Positions 39,593 to 49,233 of a stretch of DNA of 64,000 nucleotides are shown one piece after another; the stretch's first letter is position 1; the number at the start of each line of letters is the position of its first letter. The DNA is from Stieleria sedimenti (GTDB lineage Bacteria > Planctomycetota > Planctomycetia > Pirellulales > Pirellulaceae), in the NCBI RefSeq assembly GCF_025060895.1, contig NZ_JANZKV010000039.1, forward strand, positions 57,148 to 121,147, in the 5' to 3' direction. Under the pieces are notes generated by a model, which had not been told where the DNA came from, did not search any database, and worked only from the letters and a program-made list of their open reading frames with translations. A program made the translations under genes and the position numbers.

Positions 39593-41227
39593 TTAGAGCG
39601 GGAATTCGTCTTCGGCGGCGGCTTCGGCGTACAGCGGCATGTGCCGGTAGTAGACTTCCAGGATCATTGTGGCGAAGGAGGTCAGGCACAATCGGCCGGC
39701 TTCGCTCATGTGGGGGGCCCCGTTGAAATACCAGCTTCCCTTGGCGCCTTTGGATTGATCTTGGGTTTCGACCAGCCAATCACGCAGCTCGGCGTTGAAC
39801 TTGTCCCACTCCATTCCGCCGTGGTGGCGGAGCACCTGTGCGGCGTAGTAGTTGTAGTACAAGTCGGGTTTCTTGACGCCGATCTTGGTCAGGTGGGCGA
39901 CGCCCTTTTTGATCCCGGGATGGTTCTTGTCCCAGCCGGTGTACATTCGGCACAGCAGTCCGACGGCGGTCGTCGCCGGACGCGGCGTGGCCGAGGGTTT
40001 GTTGTAGCCATAGATCGAACCGCCGTCACTGGAGACGCGATCGAGGAACAGCGTCGAGCCTTGGATCACGTTGGGCGGGATCATCAGGTGTCCCATGTGG
40101 CCGCTTTTGAGCGCCATCACTTGCCAGCCGACGACGGAGGTGTCACCGCCGCTGGAGTCTCGTTTTCCGTAGCGCCAGCCGCCGTCGCGGCACTGTGCCA
40201 GGGCGATAAAGTTGAGCGCCGCTTGGGCCGGGCCGGCCAAGTCAGGATCGCCGGTCATCGCATAGGCTTCGCACAGCGTGATCGCGGCCAGCCCGTGGTC
40301 GTACATGTTGCCGCCACCGGTGTAATCGATGTAGGGCAGGCCATTCTCTTTGCCGGGTTTGCCGTTTTGAATCAGAAACTTCAAACCGCCCATCACGACG
40401 TTTTTGAATTCGCCTTGCAGGTGCGTCTGGCCGGCTCCCATGAAGGGCAGCAGTGCGAGCGAGGTGGCGGCGTTGAGTTGTTTGGCGCGGCTGGCCTTGG
40501 TGCAGCCATTGCCGCAGGCGCCGCGACAGACCAATTCGTGTTGGAAGGTCCAAGCCCCCGCGGTCGGTCCGCTTTTGATCTGGTGCCGGGAGAACCATTT
40601 GAGCGCTTCGGTCACGGCCGCTTCACTGCTGTCGGTGCCGCCATACTTTCGCAGCAGTTTCTCCTTCATCTCGGAGCTTCGGCTGCCCATCGGCTTCATG
40701 CTCATCGCGTTCATCGACTGCAGCGTCGCCGCGGCCGGTGCCATTTCGGCGGCAAAGTCACTCATGTCCAACGGGACCGCGGCGATGTCCAGCACGGGCA
40801 CTTCCATCGCGACCGGTTCGACCATTTCTACCGGGTCGGTGATTTCGACTTCTTCGGTTTCTTCTTCGGCTTCTTCAATCTCGCCGGGATCGAATTCCTC
40901 GATCGACAGTTCTTCGATCTCCGGCCCGTCGTCCCCTCCGCTGGACGCCGTCAACACGTTGACGATCTGGATCGGATCGGCGATCGAGACCAAGCCCAGG
41001 ATCAACAGAATCAGCGCGTGGACCAACGTGCTCACGGCCCAGGCGGGCATCGCTTGGAAAAATAGAAAACGGTGATTGGTTCCGATCGCTTCCTCCTCGT
41101 CCTCGGATTCCTCCGCATCAACCAGATCCGCGTTCAGCACCTCATCCGTGATCGAACCCTCGTCGGTTTTCGGGCCCTTTGCGTCGGCGTCGCCTAATGC
41201 CTCATCGGGATTGGCTGCAGTGCTCAC
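39593..41227 (-). CDS. Membrane-anchored prenyltransferase/squalene-cyclase-repeat protein
   Basis: This 544-residue protein starts with GTG 41227 ([12 protein letters not shown]). An acidic N-terminus precedes one transmembrane helix ([20 protein letters not shown], near 65), then a very acidic Glu-rich linker (about 95-135), then a toroid-like domain of repeated helices with motifs such as GGWRYGK and GAWTFQ typical of squalene-cyclase/prenyltransferase repeats. The catalytic DxDD or zinc site of known enzymes is not evident. [10 protein letters not shown] cluster near 225 is unusual. Such proteins are common and uncharacterised in planctomycetes. Confidence 0.8.
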   Translation of the reverse strand: MSTAANPDEALGDADAKGPKTDEGSITDEVLNADLVDAEESEDEEEAIGTNHRFLFFQAMPAWAVSTLVHALILLILGLVSIADPIQIVNVLTASSGGDDGPEIEELSIEEFDPGEIEEAEEETEEVEITDPVEMVEPVAMEVPVLDIAAVPLDMSDFAAEMAPAAATLQSMNAMSMKPMGSRSSEMKEKLLRKYGGTDSSEAAVTEALKWFSRHQIKSGPTAGAWTFQHELVCRGACGNGCTKASRAKQLNAATSLALLPFMGAGQTHLQGEFKNVVMGGLKFLIQNGKPGKENGLPYIDYTGGGNMYDHGLAAITLCEAYAMTGDPDLAGPAQAALNFIALAQCRDGGWRYGKRDSSGGDTSVVGWQVMALKSGHMGHLMIPPNVIQGSTLFLDRVSSDGGSIYGYNKPSATPRPATTAVGLLCRMYTGWDKNHPGIKKGVAHLTKIGVKKPDLYYNYYAAQVLRHHGGMEWDKFNAELRDWLVETQDQSKGAKGSWYFNGAPHMSEAGRLCLTSFATMILEVYYRHMPLYAEAAAEDEFPL

Positions 41228-41450
41228 GAAAGCAATTCCTGAAGTCGTACGGGGGGGATAAATCGGAGAAGAACGGGGTTCACGGCGGCCAGAAATCGCC
41301 GGCTGTCTGCCCTTAAGTATAAGCGAAAGAGGGATAATCCGGCGCAACGGATCTCCACATTCTGCGAACGCAATCGCCGCGAGATTGTACCCACGGTCGG
41401 TTCGTACCCCATGAATGGGCTGAAATGGTTGGGTCGGCTAGTTCGGGGGG

Positions 41451-42059
41451 CTACGGGGCCTCAGCGGTTTTGTTTTCTCGCATCTCCACCCGCAACGGCT
41501 CGAAGTCGGCGATCCGTTTCAGGAAGGCCGGCAGCGCATTGCGAAACCGTTCGGCGAGTCGAACTTGCCGATTTCCGTCTTGTTTTCCGATCCAGCCCTG
41601 GTCCAAATCGATGATGACCTTGGCATCGGGAAACCGTTTCGCCTCGGGGTCGGAGAACCACAGCGTCATGCACGACGACTCGGCCAGACGCGACCGGACC
41701 GGTTCCTGCCGCACGGAATCCCAAACGTAGCTGCGGTCATCGAGCAGCAGGTGTCGGAGATGTCCGAGCCCGGGCATGCCGGTCAAACGCAGCGGTTCAA
41801 CCTCCGACGCCGGCTGATCGGGCTGCGAAATCAGATGGATTTCGGCGGCCAGTTGAAACGCCTCGATCACCTCGGGCCCCCAGAACTGTGTGCTCTGCTC
41901 CAGCCGTGTCCGCCGTGCCCAAATGCTCAGTGCGGCCCCCCCGATCCCGAACAGCAAGACACCGATGCCGAGCAGGATCCCCCGCCGCGTGAACTCGACA
42001 CGGGGGTCGTTGAACTTGTCGGCGTGTCGGTCGCTATGGTCGTCGGTTGGAGAGGTCAT
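41451..42059 (-). CDS. Single-helix membrane protein of unknown function
   Basis: This 202-residue protein has a polar N-terminus, one transmembrane helix (GILLGIGVLLFGIGGAALSI, about 27-47) and a soluble C-terminal domain ending in a charged tail. No family was recognised. It is divergent from aroB (73 bp between starts) and lies upstream of the prenyltransferase-repeat gene with a 223-bp gap. Confidence 0.68.
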   Translation of the reverse strand: MTSPTDDHSDRHADKFNDPRVEFTRRGILLGIGVLLFGIGGAALSIWARRTRLEQSTQFWGPEVIEAFQLAAEIHLISQPDQPASEVEPLRLTGMPGLGHLRHLLLDDRSYVWDSVRQEPVRSRLAESSCMTLWFSDPEAKRFPDAKVIIDLDQGWIGKQDGNRQVRLAERFRNALPAFLKRIADFEPLRVEMRENKTAEAP

Positions 42060-42132
42060 CGGTTAAACTGCCGGAAAATGATGGGGAGATCGAAATCGAA
42101 TCGCTCGCCGAGTCCACTTGGATGACAACACA

Positions 42133-43248
42133 ATGAATTCAGACCTTGCCACCGATCAGGGTGAAAGCACCGTTTTAGTCGACTTGGGTGATCGTAGTTA
42201 TCCAATTCACATTTCCACAGGGGCAACCGGGCGGATTGCCGCGGCGTTTGAAAAAACACTCGGTGACACCAGCCACGCGCTGCTGATCCACGATGCCGCC
42301 GTCGAGCCCTGGGCGGTGGCTTTGGCCTCCCAAATCCGCAGTGATACCCTCCGTGTGGACGTGGCGTCGGTGGCCTCCGGCGAGCCCAGTAAATCGATCG
42401 CCCAGTACGAGCAACTGCTGGATTGGATGCTCGAGCGGGGCGCGGACCGACGCAGTGTGGTGATCGCCGTCGGCGGCGGAGTGATCGGAGATCTGGCCGG
42501 ATTCGTCGCCGCCTCGTTCGCCCGTGGCATCCGTTTCGTGCAAGTCCCCACGACCTTGTTGGCGATGGTCGACAGCAGCGTCGGCGGCAAGACGGGGATC
42601 AACCTGTCGGGGGCAAAGAACATGGTCGGCGCGTTCTGGCAACCCGAGCTGGTTTGGATCGACACGCTGGCGATGAAGACCCTGCCCGACCGCAGCTACC
42701 TGAGCGGATTGGCCGAGGTCATCAAGTACGGCGTGATCGATGACGCCGCGTTTTTTGATTATCTGGAATCCAACGCGGCGGCGCTGGTCGATCGTGACCC
42801 CGATGTCTTGCGGTATGCGATTCAGCAGAGTTGTCTGTCCAAGGCACGTGTGGTCGGCGAAGACGAACGCGAAACCAGCGGCCGACGGGCGATCTTGAAT
42901 TACGGACACACGTTCGCCCACGCCATCGAGGCCACCGCCGGCTACGGGACCTTACTGCACGGAGAAGCCGTCTCGATCGGAATGCAAATGGCCGCGTCGC
43001 TGGCGATCCAGTTGAACCTCTGCGAGCCCGGCGTGCTGGAACGCCAAACGCAGCTCTTGCAGGCCTGCCAGTTGCCGATCACCTTTCCCGCAGCCGACGT
43101 CGCAGCCATGCTGCCGGTGATGATGCGCGACAAGAAAGTTGCCCACGGCAAGTTGCGGTTCATTCTGCCGACCAAGATCGGACACGTCGAATTGGTCGGT
43201 GACGTCGATCCCGCCGAAGTCGAAACGGCGATCCGAACGCATCGTTGA
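42133..43248 (+). CDS. aroB: 3-dehydroquinate synthase
   Basis: This 371-residue enzyme converts DAHP to 3-dehydroquinate, step two of the shikimate pathway, with NAD+ and a divalent metal. Motifs include GGGVIGDLAGFVAASFARG (near 118), PTTLLAMVDSSVGGKTGIN (near 140), EVIKYGVIDD (near 197) and NYGHTFAHAIEA (near 258). ATG at 42133 is preferred over TTG 42118. It is divergent from the small membrane protein gene and followed by a large hairpin. Confidence 0.96.
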   Translation: MNSDLATDQGESTVLVDLGDRSYPIHISTGATGRIAAAFEKTLGDTSHALLIHDAAVEPWAVALASQIRSDTLRVDVASVASGEPSKSIAQYEQLLDWMLERGADRRSVVIAVGGGVIGDLAGFVAASFARGIRFVQVPTTLLAMVDSSVGGKTGINLSGAKNMVGAFWQPELVWIDTLAMKTLPDRSYLSGLAEVIKYGVIDDAAFFDYLESNAAALVDRDPDVLRYAIQQSCLSKARVVGEDERETSGRRAILNYGHTFAHAIEATAGYGTLLHGEAVSIGMQMAASLAIQLNLCEPGVLERQTQLLQACQLPITFPAADVAAMLPVMMRDKKVAHGKLRFILPTKIGHVELVGDVDPAEVETAIRTHR

Positions 43249-43267
43249 GTGGATGATGGGGAATGGG

Positions 43268-43354
43268 GGTAGGAAGATTTTGGGGGTAGGAAGATGAGTG
43301 CATTTTGCCTCCAAGGATCAGAAACAATTTTCCTACCTCCAAAATTTTCTTACC
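43268..43354 (+). terminator. Long hairpin downstream of aroB
   Basis: Arms at 43268-43294 and 43328-43354 pair over 27 positions: 23 Watson-Crick and four that would be G.U in the plus-strand RNA, so the stem is unbroken in an aroB transcript. The loop is 33 nt. The right arm overlaps the end of the convergent fructosamine kinase gene by 5 bp. Confidence 0.72.
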
Positions 43355-44276
43355 TTAGAACCTCTGCTGCCGTTCGGCGGCAGGCACTCGCGTAAGACGA
43401 CCCGAACAAATTCAAATGGTTCAGCTGGTGGTACAGCATGTAGATCGCCACACGCCGTCGCCAACCGTCCGCCATCGGCCACTCGTCTTGGTACGCCTGT
43501 TCGAATTCGCCAGGGCAGTTGCCAAACCACTTGATCATGCCCCACTCGGCCTCGCGGCATCCGCGGTACACGGCCGGGTCGATCAACACCGGTTGTCCCG
43601 CGTCGTCGAATAGGTAGTTCCCGCTCCACAGGTCACCGTGTAGCAGCGAGGTTTCGTCGCCGCGACCGGCCAACAGGTCGTCCATCTGGGCGATGATCCG
43701 TTCGCAGTCGGATTTCAAACGCGAATCGGCGAGGCCCTGGTCGGTGGCCCATTTGATCTGGAAACCGATTCGTCGGGTGGCGAAAAACTCCGCCCACGAG
43801 TCACAGGCCCCGTTGGGCTGCTTCGCCGACCCGAGGTAGTTGTCTTCGGTCCAACCGAAATGCTCGCCCGCGGTGGCTCGATGCAGTTTGGCCAATTGTC
43901 GCCCGAAATCGGAAAACCGTTGCGGCGACGATCCCGATGGATCGATGGGGATGTATTCGATTGCCAAAAACGCTTGATCGCCGACGACATCGACGGCCAG
44001 CACCTGGGGGACGCGGATCACGTCGGCTTCGGCTAATGCCTGCAATCCACGGAATTCACAGCGAAAATTCGAAACCATGTCCGCCGAATTCTGTTTGATC
44101 ACAAGCCGAGTCGGTGGTTCGATCGGGCCGTGATCGGGGGATTTGTTCCAAGATTTCAGATTGTCACCGCGAATCGTCACGACCGACACCTCGCTGATGC
44201 ATCCGCCACCGAGCGACCGCTGATCGACCACTTCCAACGACACGTCCAATAATTGGGAGAGCGACTCTGCGAGCAT
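43350..44276 (-). CDS. Fructosamine kinase family protein
   Basis: This 308-residue cytoplasmic kinase has the fructosamine-3-kinase/ketosamine kinase layout: an SLGGGCISEV glycine-rich loop (near 21), a TRLVIKQN lysine (near 58), a catalytic SLLHGDLWSGN (near 212) and a metal-binding VLIDPAVYRG (near 230). It phosphorylates glycated amines, so they break down and deglycate proteins. Length and motifs are complete. It is convergent with aroB. The 5' side is followed by a 424-bp repeat-rich gap. Confidence 0.92.
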   Translation of the reverse strand: MLAESLSQLLDVSLEVVDQRSLGGGCISEVSVVTIRGDNLKSWNKSPDHGPIEPPTRLVIKQNSADMVSNFRCEFRGLQALAEADVIRVPQVLAVDVVGDQAFLAIEYIPIDPSGSSPQRFSDFGRQLAKLHRATAGEHFGWTEDNYLGSAKQPNGACDSWAEFFATRRIGFQIKWATDQGLADSRLKSDCERIIAQMDDLLAGRGDETSLLHGDLWSGNYLFDDAGQPVLIDPAVYRGCREAEWGMIKWFGNCPGEFEQAYQDEWPMADGWRRRVAIYMLYHQLNHLNLFGSSYASACRRTAAEVLR

Positions 44277-44368
44277 GATGCGAGTTGGAGGTTTCGGACA
44301 AAAAGAATGAAACCTAATGGTGTCCTGACCGGTATTCTAACCAGAGAGCTGTCAGCCGTTTGCCGCGA

Positions 44369-44663
44369 GGCTCACGCCCAATGCAACTTACTTAGACACC
44401 AATCGGGGTGTTTTTTGTTAGCGGCAGGGCGCGAGCCCTCCGGTCTTTCACGGTGTTTTCAGGCTGAAACCGGACGGCTTGCGGCCTGTCGATTTAAGCC
44501 CGCACGCGTTAGCAAGGGGCCACGCGGCGCCCCTCGCTCATGCGTCGGGCTGGCATGATCACGTTGATTTCGGAACATCGACTCAATCGACAGGCCGCTT
44601 GCGCCGTTCCGCTATCTCCTTTAGTGCCAAAGTCGGTGGCATTGGGCTCACGCCACCACGACC
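44369..44663. mobile_element. Composite palindromic element (family A), possibly with an insertion
   Basis: Flanking CCCAATGC at about 44379 and GGCATTGGGCTCACGCCAC at 44637-44655 are inverted, as in 47535-47703. Inside, the family A left arm starts with TTGTTAGCGG at 44416. A 113-bp segment (44484-44596) with inverted ends GCCTGTCGATT/AATCGACAGGC is bracketed by GCTTGCG direct repeats at 44477-44483 and 44597-44603. The gap 44277-44700 holds no gene. Confidence 0.65.
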
Positions 44664-44700
44664 GACTTCCCCTATCCCCCCCTTGAACCGCCATTTCAGA

Positions 44701-46677
44701 ATGAAGATGCAGCAACGTCAACCGAATGTAAACCTGATCGTGTCGGCCGCCTCGTGTTTCGGCCTGTTGGTCGGATCGTGGATCGCACCGGCGGCGGCTG
44801 ACGAGCCCGTTGCCGCTTCGGCGTTCGGCACGCAACTGACTCGCATCGATCTGGACGACTATCGCGGCCGGCGGTGGCAGCTGGATGATTTTCAGTCCGA
44901 TTCCATCCTGGTCGTCGCGTTTCTCGGCACCGAATGTCCGTTGGCCAAGCTCTACGCCGTGCGTTTGCAATCGATGCACGATGAGCTGTCTGGTGCCGGC
45001 GTTCGGATCATCGGCGTGATGAGCAACCGGCACGATTCCCTGCTGGATATCGGTTCGTTCGCCCAGCGACAAAACCTGACCTTTCCGATCGTTAAAGACG
45101 CCGGCGGGCGTTTGGCCGACCAACTCGCCGCCAAACGGACGCCGGAGGTGTTTGTGTTTGATGCCAAGCGACGGCTTCTCTATCGCGGCCGTGTCGATGA
45201 CCAATATGGCATCGGCTATGTCCGTGACGAGCCGCGTCGCCACGATCTGCGTGCGGCGCTCGATGAGTTGATTGCCGGGGAACCGGTTTCGGTTCCCCGA
45301 ACCGAGGCGGTGGGTTGCATCATCGGCCGAAAGAAGACGGTGCCCAGCGATGCGTCGGTGACCTATGGCGGTCAGGTCGCGGCGATCCTGAATCGCCACT
45401 GTGTCGAGTGTCATCGCGAGGGCGAGATCGCTCCGTTCGCGTTGACCGACTACGAAGAGGTCGCCGGCTGGGCGGACATGATTGCCGAAGTCGTACGTGA
45501 TCAACGGATGCCGCCCTGGCACGCGGACCCCGACTACGGTCACTTTGCCAACGCCAGGCTGATGAGCGACGAAGAAAAACAGCTGCTCTATGATTGGGCC
45601 GAGGCCGGTGCGCCGGCCGGGGACTTGAGTGATCTGCCGGTGCCGCCGGCAAAGGTGGCCGGTTGGCAGTTGCCACGCGAGCCTGACTTGGTTTTTCACG
45701 TCAGCCCTGAACCGTTCGAGGTGCCCGCCGAAGGCGCCGTGCGTTACCAGTACTTTCGCGCCGATCCGAAACTGGATCGTGACGTTTGGATCGAAGCGGC
45801 TGAATTGAAGCCGGGCAACCGCAGCGTTGTTCATCATATCCTTGCGTTTGCTGTCCCCAAAGGACAACGCGGCGGCCTGGATGGCGCGCGAGGATTTTTG
45901 GTCGGTTATGTTCCCGGCGCCCGCGTCGAACCCTGGCCGGCCGGTCACGCCAAACGCCTTCCCGCCGGCAGCGAATTGATCTTTCAGGTGCATTACACGC
46001 CGATCGGAACGGTGGCGATCGATCAAAGTGAATTGGGAATTTGTATCGTCGATGACGCCTCGGTCACGCACGAGATCGTGACGACCAGTGCGGTCCAGAC
46101 CAGGTTTGCGATTCCGCCGGGAAAGGCCGATCATCCGGTCGCCGCCTCAAGTCTCAAGTTTCCCGCCGGCGCGAAATTGTTGAGCATGAGTCCGCACATG
46201 CATGTCCGCGGCAAATCGTTTGAGTACACGATTGAATCCAGCGGCGAGCGTGTGCTGTCGATCCCGCAATACGATTTCAACTGGCAAACCACCTATGTGC
46301 TCGAGCAGCCCTTGCCGCTGAAGGAAGGCGACCGGATGCTCTGCCACGCGGTGTTTGATAACAGTGAAGACAACCTGAACAATCCCGATCCGACGAAGAC
46401 GGTGACGTGGGGGGATCAGACGTGGGACGAGATGATGATCGGCTATTATCATCTGTCCGTCCCGCGCGACGGCGAGGCTTCTGGCCCCACGCAGGCCGAA
46501 CTTCGTCGTGCCGCGGTCGAGCGCGCCGTTCGTTTGGCGACGTTTGATCGGATCGACCGCGACAAGGATGGCAAGCTGACCAAGGCACAGACGCCGCGAA
46601 ATCTTCACAAGGTCTTTGAGGAGTTGGACGCCGATGGCGATGGAGTCCTGACCCGTCAAGAAGCCGAAACGAAGTGA
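44701..46677 (+). CDS. Redoxin - cytochrome c - copper monooxygenase-like - EF-hand fusion protein (copy 2)
   Basis: This 658-residue secreted protein has a signal peptide (LIVSAASCFGLLVGSWIAPAAA). A redoxin domain (45-195) has TECPLAK (cysteine 79). A cytochrome region has CVECH at 234-238 and MPPW methionine 270. The PHM-like half keeps its predicted copper ligands: HH 378-379, H431, HMH 499 and 501, and a methionine at WDEMM 578-579. Two C-terminal EF-hand-like loops follow: DRDKDGKLT and DADGDGVLT. The chemistry of the monooxygenase domain is unknown. It is a paralogue of 11281-13167 and has no obvious operon partner. Confidence 0.84.
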   Translation: MKMQQRQPNVNLIVSAASCFGLLVGSWIAPAAADEPVAASAFGTQLTRIDLDDYRGRRWQLDDFQSDSILVVAFLGTECPLAKLYAVRLQSMHDELSGAGVRIIGVMSNRHDSLLDIGSFAQRQNLTFPIVKDAGGRLADQLAAKRTPEVFVFDAKRRLLYRGRVDDQYGIGYVRDEPRRHDLRAALDELIAGEPVSVPRTEAVGCIIGRKKTVPSDASVTYGGQVAAILNRHCVECHREGEIAPFALTDYEEVAGWADMIAEVVRDQRMPPWHADPDYGHFANARLMSDEEKQLLYDWAEAGAPAGDLSDLPVPPAKVAGWQLPREPDLVFHVSPEPFEVPAEGAVRYQYFRADPKLDRDVWIEAAELKPGNRSVVHHILAFAVPKGQRGGLDGARGFLVGYVPGARVEPWPAGHAKRLPAGSELIFQVHYTPIGTVAIDQSELGICIVDDASVTHEIVTTSAVQTRFAIPPGKADHPVAASSLKFPAGAKLLSMSPHMHVRGKSFEYTIESSGERVLSIPQYDFNWQTTYVLEQPLPLKEGDRMLCHAVFDNSEDNLNNPDPTKTVTWGDQTWDEMMIGYYHLSVPRDGEASGPTQAELRRAAVERAVRLATFDRIDRDKDGKLTKAQTPRNLHKVFEELDADGDGVLTRQEAETK

Positions 46678-46755
46678 TCCCAGTGGCTCGTTCTTGACGA
46701 TTCACCGATTTTGGTGAAATGACAATCTTCGCTGGTCGATCGGTCAGCTTGCCGC

Positions 46756-47478
46756 GTGATTGGCGGCGGGGCCTGCGGAAAAGCAATTCCCGTCGGGGGG
46801 GCGGATCACAGGCACGGTCCGGGCGTTTACAATTCGGCAGGGTCGTTTGTCGTCAGCGACCCCACGATCCTGGGTTTAGCAGCAACGAAAAGTGGAATCG
46901 GCCGATTGGGCGTTCAGCGAGAATTTGAAGAGTCCGAACTGATCGATCGGGCACTCGCAGGTGACCGTTCGGCGTTTGCCGAATTGGTGCGTCAGAACCA
47001 AGACCGTTTGTTCGCCTCGATGTTGCAAGTGACCGGTTCGCCCGAAGAGGCCGAAGAAGCGTCGCAAGAAGCTTTCATTCGCGCGTTCGTCAAGCTGGAC
47101 ACGTTCCAACGCAATAGTCAGTTCTTCACATGGGTCTATCGGATCGCGTTCAACAGCGCGCTGACGCTGCGGCGAAAAAAGAAAGCCCGCGTCTCGCTCG
47201 ATCAGCTTCGTGAAGACAACGGGATGGAAATGGGCGGCGATGACGAAGGCGTCGACGAGCCGATGTTGCGTGACGAACGCGTGTCCCTGGTCCGCCGCGC
47301 GATCGATACCTTGACCGAAGAGCATCGAAAGATCTTGGTGCTCCGCGAGATGGATGAGTTTGCCTACGAAGAGATCGCCGAAATCCTGGAGATCTCGATC
47401 GGGACCGTCCGCAGTCGCCTCAGCCGGGCGCGACGCCAATTGAAACTTGCGATCGAGTCGATCGAAAAAAACGAGTGA
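46756..47478 (+). CDS. ECF-type RNA polymerase sigma factor
   Basis: This protein has 240 residues with ATG 46756. Sigma region 2 runs from ESELIDRALAGDRSAFAELV to FFTWVYRIAFNSALTLRRKKKA, and region 4 is RKILVLREMDEFAYEEIAE with a helix-turn-helix near TVRSRLSRARRQLK. The first 50 residues are Gly-rich and not typical; translation may start later (for example near TTG 46906). An acidic linker joins the two regions. No anti-sigma gene follows, since the next gene is on the other strand, so its control is not visible here. Confidence 0.88.
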   Translation: MIGGGACGKAIPVGGADHRHGPGVYNSAGSFVVSDPTILGLAATKSGIGRLGVQREFEESELIDRALAGDRSAFAELVRQNQDRLFASMLQVTGSPEEAEEASQEAFIRAFVKLDTFQRNSQFFTWVYRIAFNSALTLRRKKKARVSLDQLREDNGMEMGGDDEGVDEPMLRDERVSLVRRAIDTLTEEHRKILVLREMDEFAYEEIAEILEISIGTVRSRLSRARRQLKLAIESIEKNE

Positions 47479-47534
47479 CGACTGCCAGCGGGACGCGTGA
47501 GCGGGGCGCGTAGGTGTTTCGGTCACGCGCCACT

Positions 47535-47703
47535 GGCTGACGGCCAATGCCATCGACTGGGACGCCAAGCGGGGTGTTTTTTGTTAGCGGTAGGGCGCGA
47601 GCCCTCCGGTCTTTCACGGTGTTTTTGAAACGCCACCGGACGGCTCGCGCCGTTCCGCTAACAACCTTAGAGCCAAAGTAGCTGGCATTGGGCTGACGCC
47701 ACG
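47535..47703. mobile_element. Family A hairpin element with terminal inverted repeats
   Basis: The core hairpin has arms at 47581-47609 and 47636-47664 with 26 of 29 positions paired. Outside it, GGCTGACGGCCAATGCC at 47535-47551 and GGCATTGGGCTGACGCCAC at 47684-47702 are approximately inverted. The same architecture occurs at 44369-44663, suggesting a MITE- or REP-like mobile unit. It lies between the sigma factor and the beta-propeller gene. Confidence 0.75.
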
Positions 47704-47719
47704 TGCTGGGATCGCAATG

Positions 47720-49186
47720 CTACTTCACCAAGTAGCTGGCGGTGTAATACGCCTGGGGATGCAGGAGCGGTTGTCCCGCGGCGTTCTTGATCTTGTCGCA
47801 CAGGAACTCGTGGACGTGTCCCCGTTGCAGGCCAGCGACGACCAGCCGCACTTTCATGCGGTCTTCGGAAGCGGTCGCCGATCGAATCGTCGGTTGCGTG
47901 TGGTCGACTTCGGGACTGCCGTACTGCGAGCGATACTCGTACGTGTAGGTTTGCAGTTGATAGGTCGCCGGGTCGGTCACCGAATCGGGGTCCACCGGCT
48001 CGGTGAATTCGAGTTCAAAGCCGTCGGGTTGTAAGCGGATGGCGAGGATTTCAAAGGGCGTCTTGCCCGTCCAGTCCAACCGCTCGATGGCAAACGGCCG
48101 CGTGCCGACCGATCCCCAACCGCGGTTCGTGCCGCCCACAAACAGCGAACCATTGGGCGTCATTTCGACTCCCACGTTCCCCGACGCGAACCCGGAACGA
48201 AACGGAAAGCAAACGCCTTGCACGTGTCCGTCGACTTCTTCCAAGAACACCCGCATGATGGTGCTGGCCGATTGGTCGGCGACGAACAGCTGGTTTTGAA
48301 ACGGGCCGAACTTGCCGCCGGTGGTGTCGCAGGCGATGCCCGAGGCGCTTTTTCCCATCTTGTTGTACGGAAACAGAACCGTCGGCATGTCCAATTCGGG
48401 GATCCGATCGGCTTCGATGTGCAGTCGCGAACCGCTCTCCGGTTCGACCGGCTTCGGCCCCATCGTCGATTCGGCATCGGCGTACCATTTGAATCCACCG
48501 GGGTGTCCGACGAATTTTCCTTGCCGCAGCGGTTTCAGCGCACAGGTTCCATTCCACGGACCCTGGTTGTCGGTGTAGTACCAGCGTCCTTGGGCATCGG
48601 CGGCGATACCGGCCGGTGAACGCACGCCGCTGGTCATCGGCACTGTTTCCCCGTCGGGCGTGATCTTCATCGCCCAGCCGCGAAAGGGAACGTCACTGTT
48701 GAACGATCCGGTCAGACACAGCGTGACGGCCATGTTGCCGTCTTTGTCAAATTTGGATCCGAAGGCGTACTCGTGATAATCGGTGGACACGCCCCAGCCG
48801 TCGGCGACGGTTTCAAAAACGTCCGCCGCGCCGTCGCCGTTTTCATCGCGCATCCGAGTGACTTCACAGCGCTGGGTCGCGTACAACCAGCCCTCGCGCC
48901 AGGCCAGGCTGAGCGGTTCGTGCAACCCGCGCGCGAAAAACGAAAACTGATCGGGGCCGACCGTTTCCGCGAGCGGATCGGCGATCCGAAAGATGTCGCC
49001 GCGTCGGCTGCAAACCGCCATCGAACCGTCCGGCATCAACTGAAAACCGCAAGCCTCGATGACTTCACCGATCGGGGTCTCGAAGGTCGTGATGGTGTAG
49101 TAGTCGGATTCTTTGGCCGATTGTGCCGACGCAATCGTCGTCACCGAAAGCAACGCGGCAATGGCCAGTGGAAGAAGAAACTTCAT
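47720..49186 (-). CDS. Secreted sugar-dehydrogenase-like beta-propeller protein
   Basis: This 488-residue exported protein has a signal peptide ([19 protein letters not shown]). It resembles PQQ-dependent/soluble sugar-dehydrogenase-like propellers: repeated blades such as [34 protein letters not shown] and [22 protein letters not shown]-terminal Ig/fibronectin-like region follows. True PQQ binding cannot be shown. ATG at 49186 is 47 bp downstream of the 1194-residue gene stop, so the two are likely co-transcribed. Confidence 0.8.
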   Translation of the reverse strand: MKFLLPLAIAALLSVTTIASAQSAKESDYYTITTFETPIGEVIEACGFQLMPDGSMAVCSRRGDIFRIADPLAETVGPDQFSFFARGLHEPLSLAWREGWLYATQRCEVTRMRDENGDGAADVFETVADGWGVSTDYHEYAFGSKFDKDGNMAVTLCLTGSFNSDVPFRGWAMKITPDGETVPMTSGVRSPAGIAADAQGRWYYTDNQGPWNGTCALKPLRQGKFVGHPGGFKWYADAESTMGPKPVEPESGSRLHIEADRIPELDMPTVLFPYNKMGKSASGIACDTTGGKFGPFQNQLFVADQSASTIMRVFLEEVDGHVQGVCFPFRSGFASGNVGVEMTPNGSLFVGGTNRGWGSVGTRPFAIERLDWTGKTPFEILAIRLQPDGFELEFTEPVDPDSVTDPATYQLQTYTYEYRSQYGSPEVDHTQPTIRSATASEDRMKVRLVVAGLQRGHVHEFLCDKIKNAAGQPLLHPQAYYTASYLVK

Positions 49187-49233
49187 GGAGAGAACGGGTC
49201 GGTTGGTGAGGGGTGGGTTGAAGGCGGGGCGTT

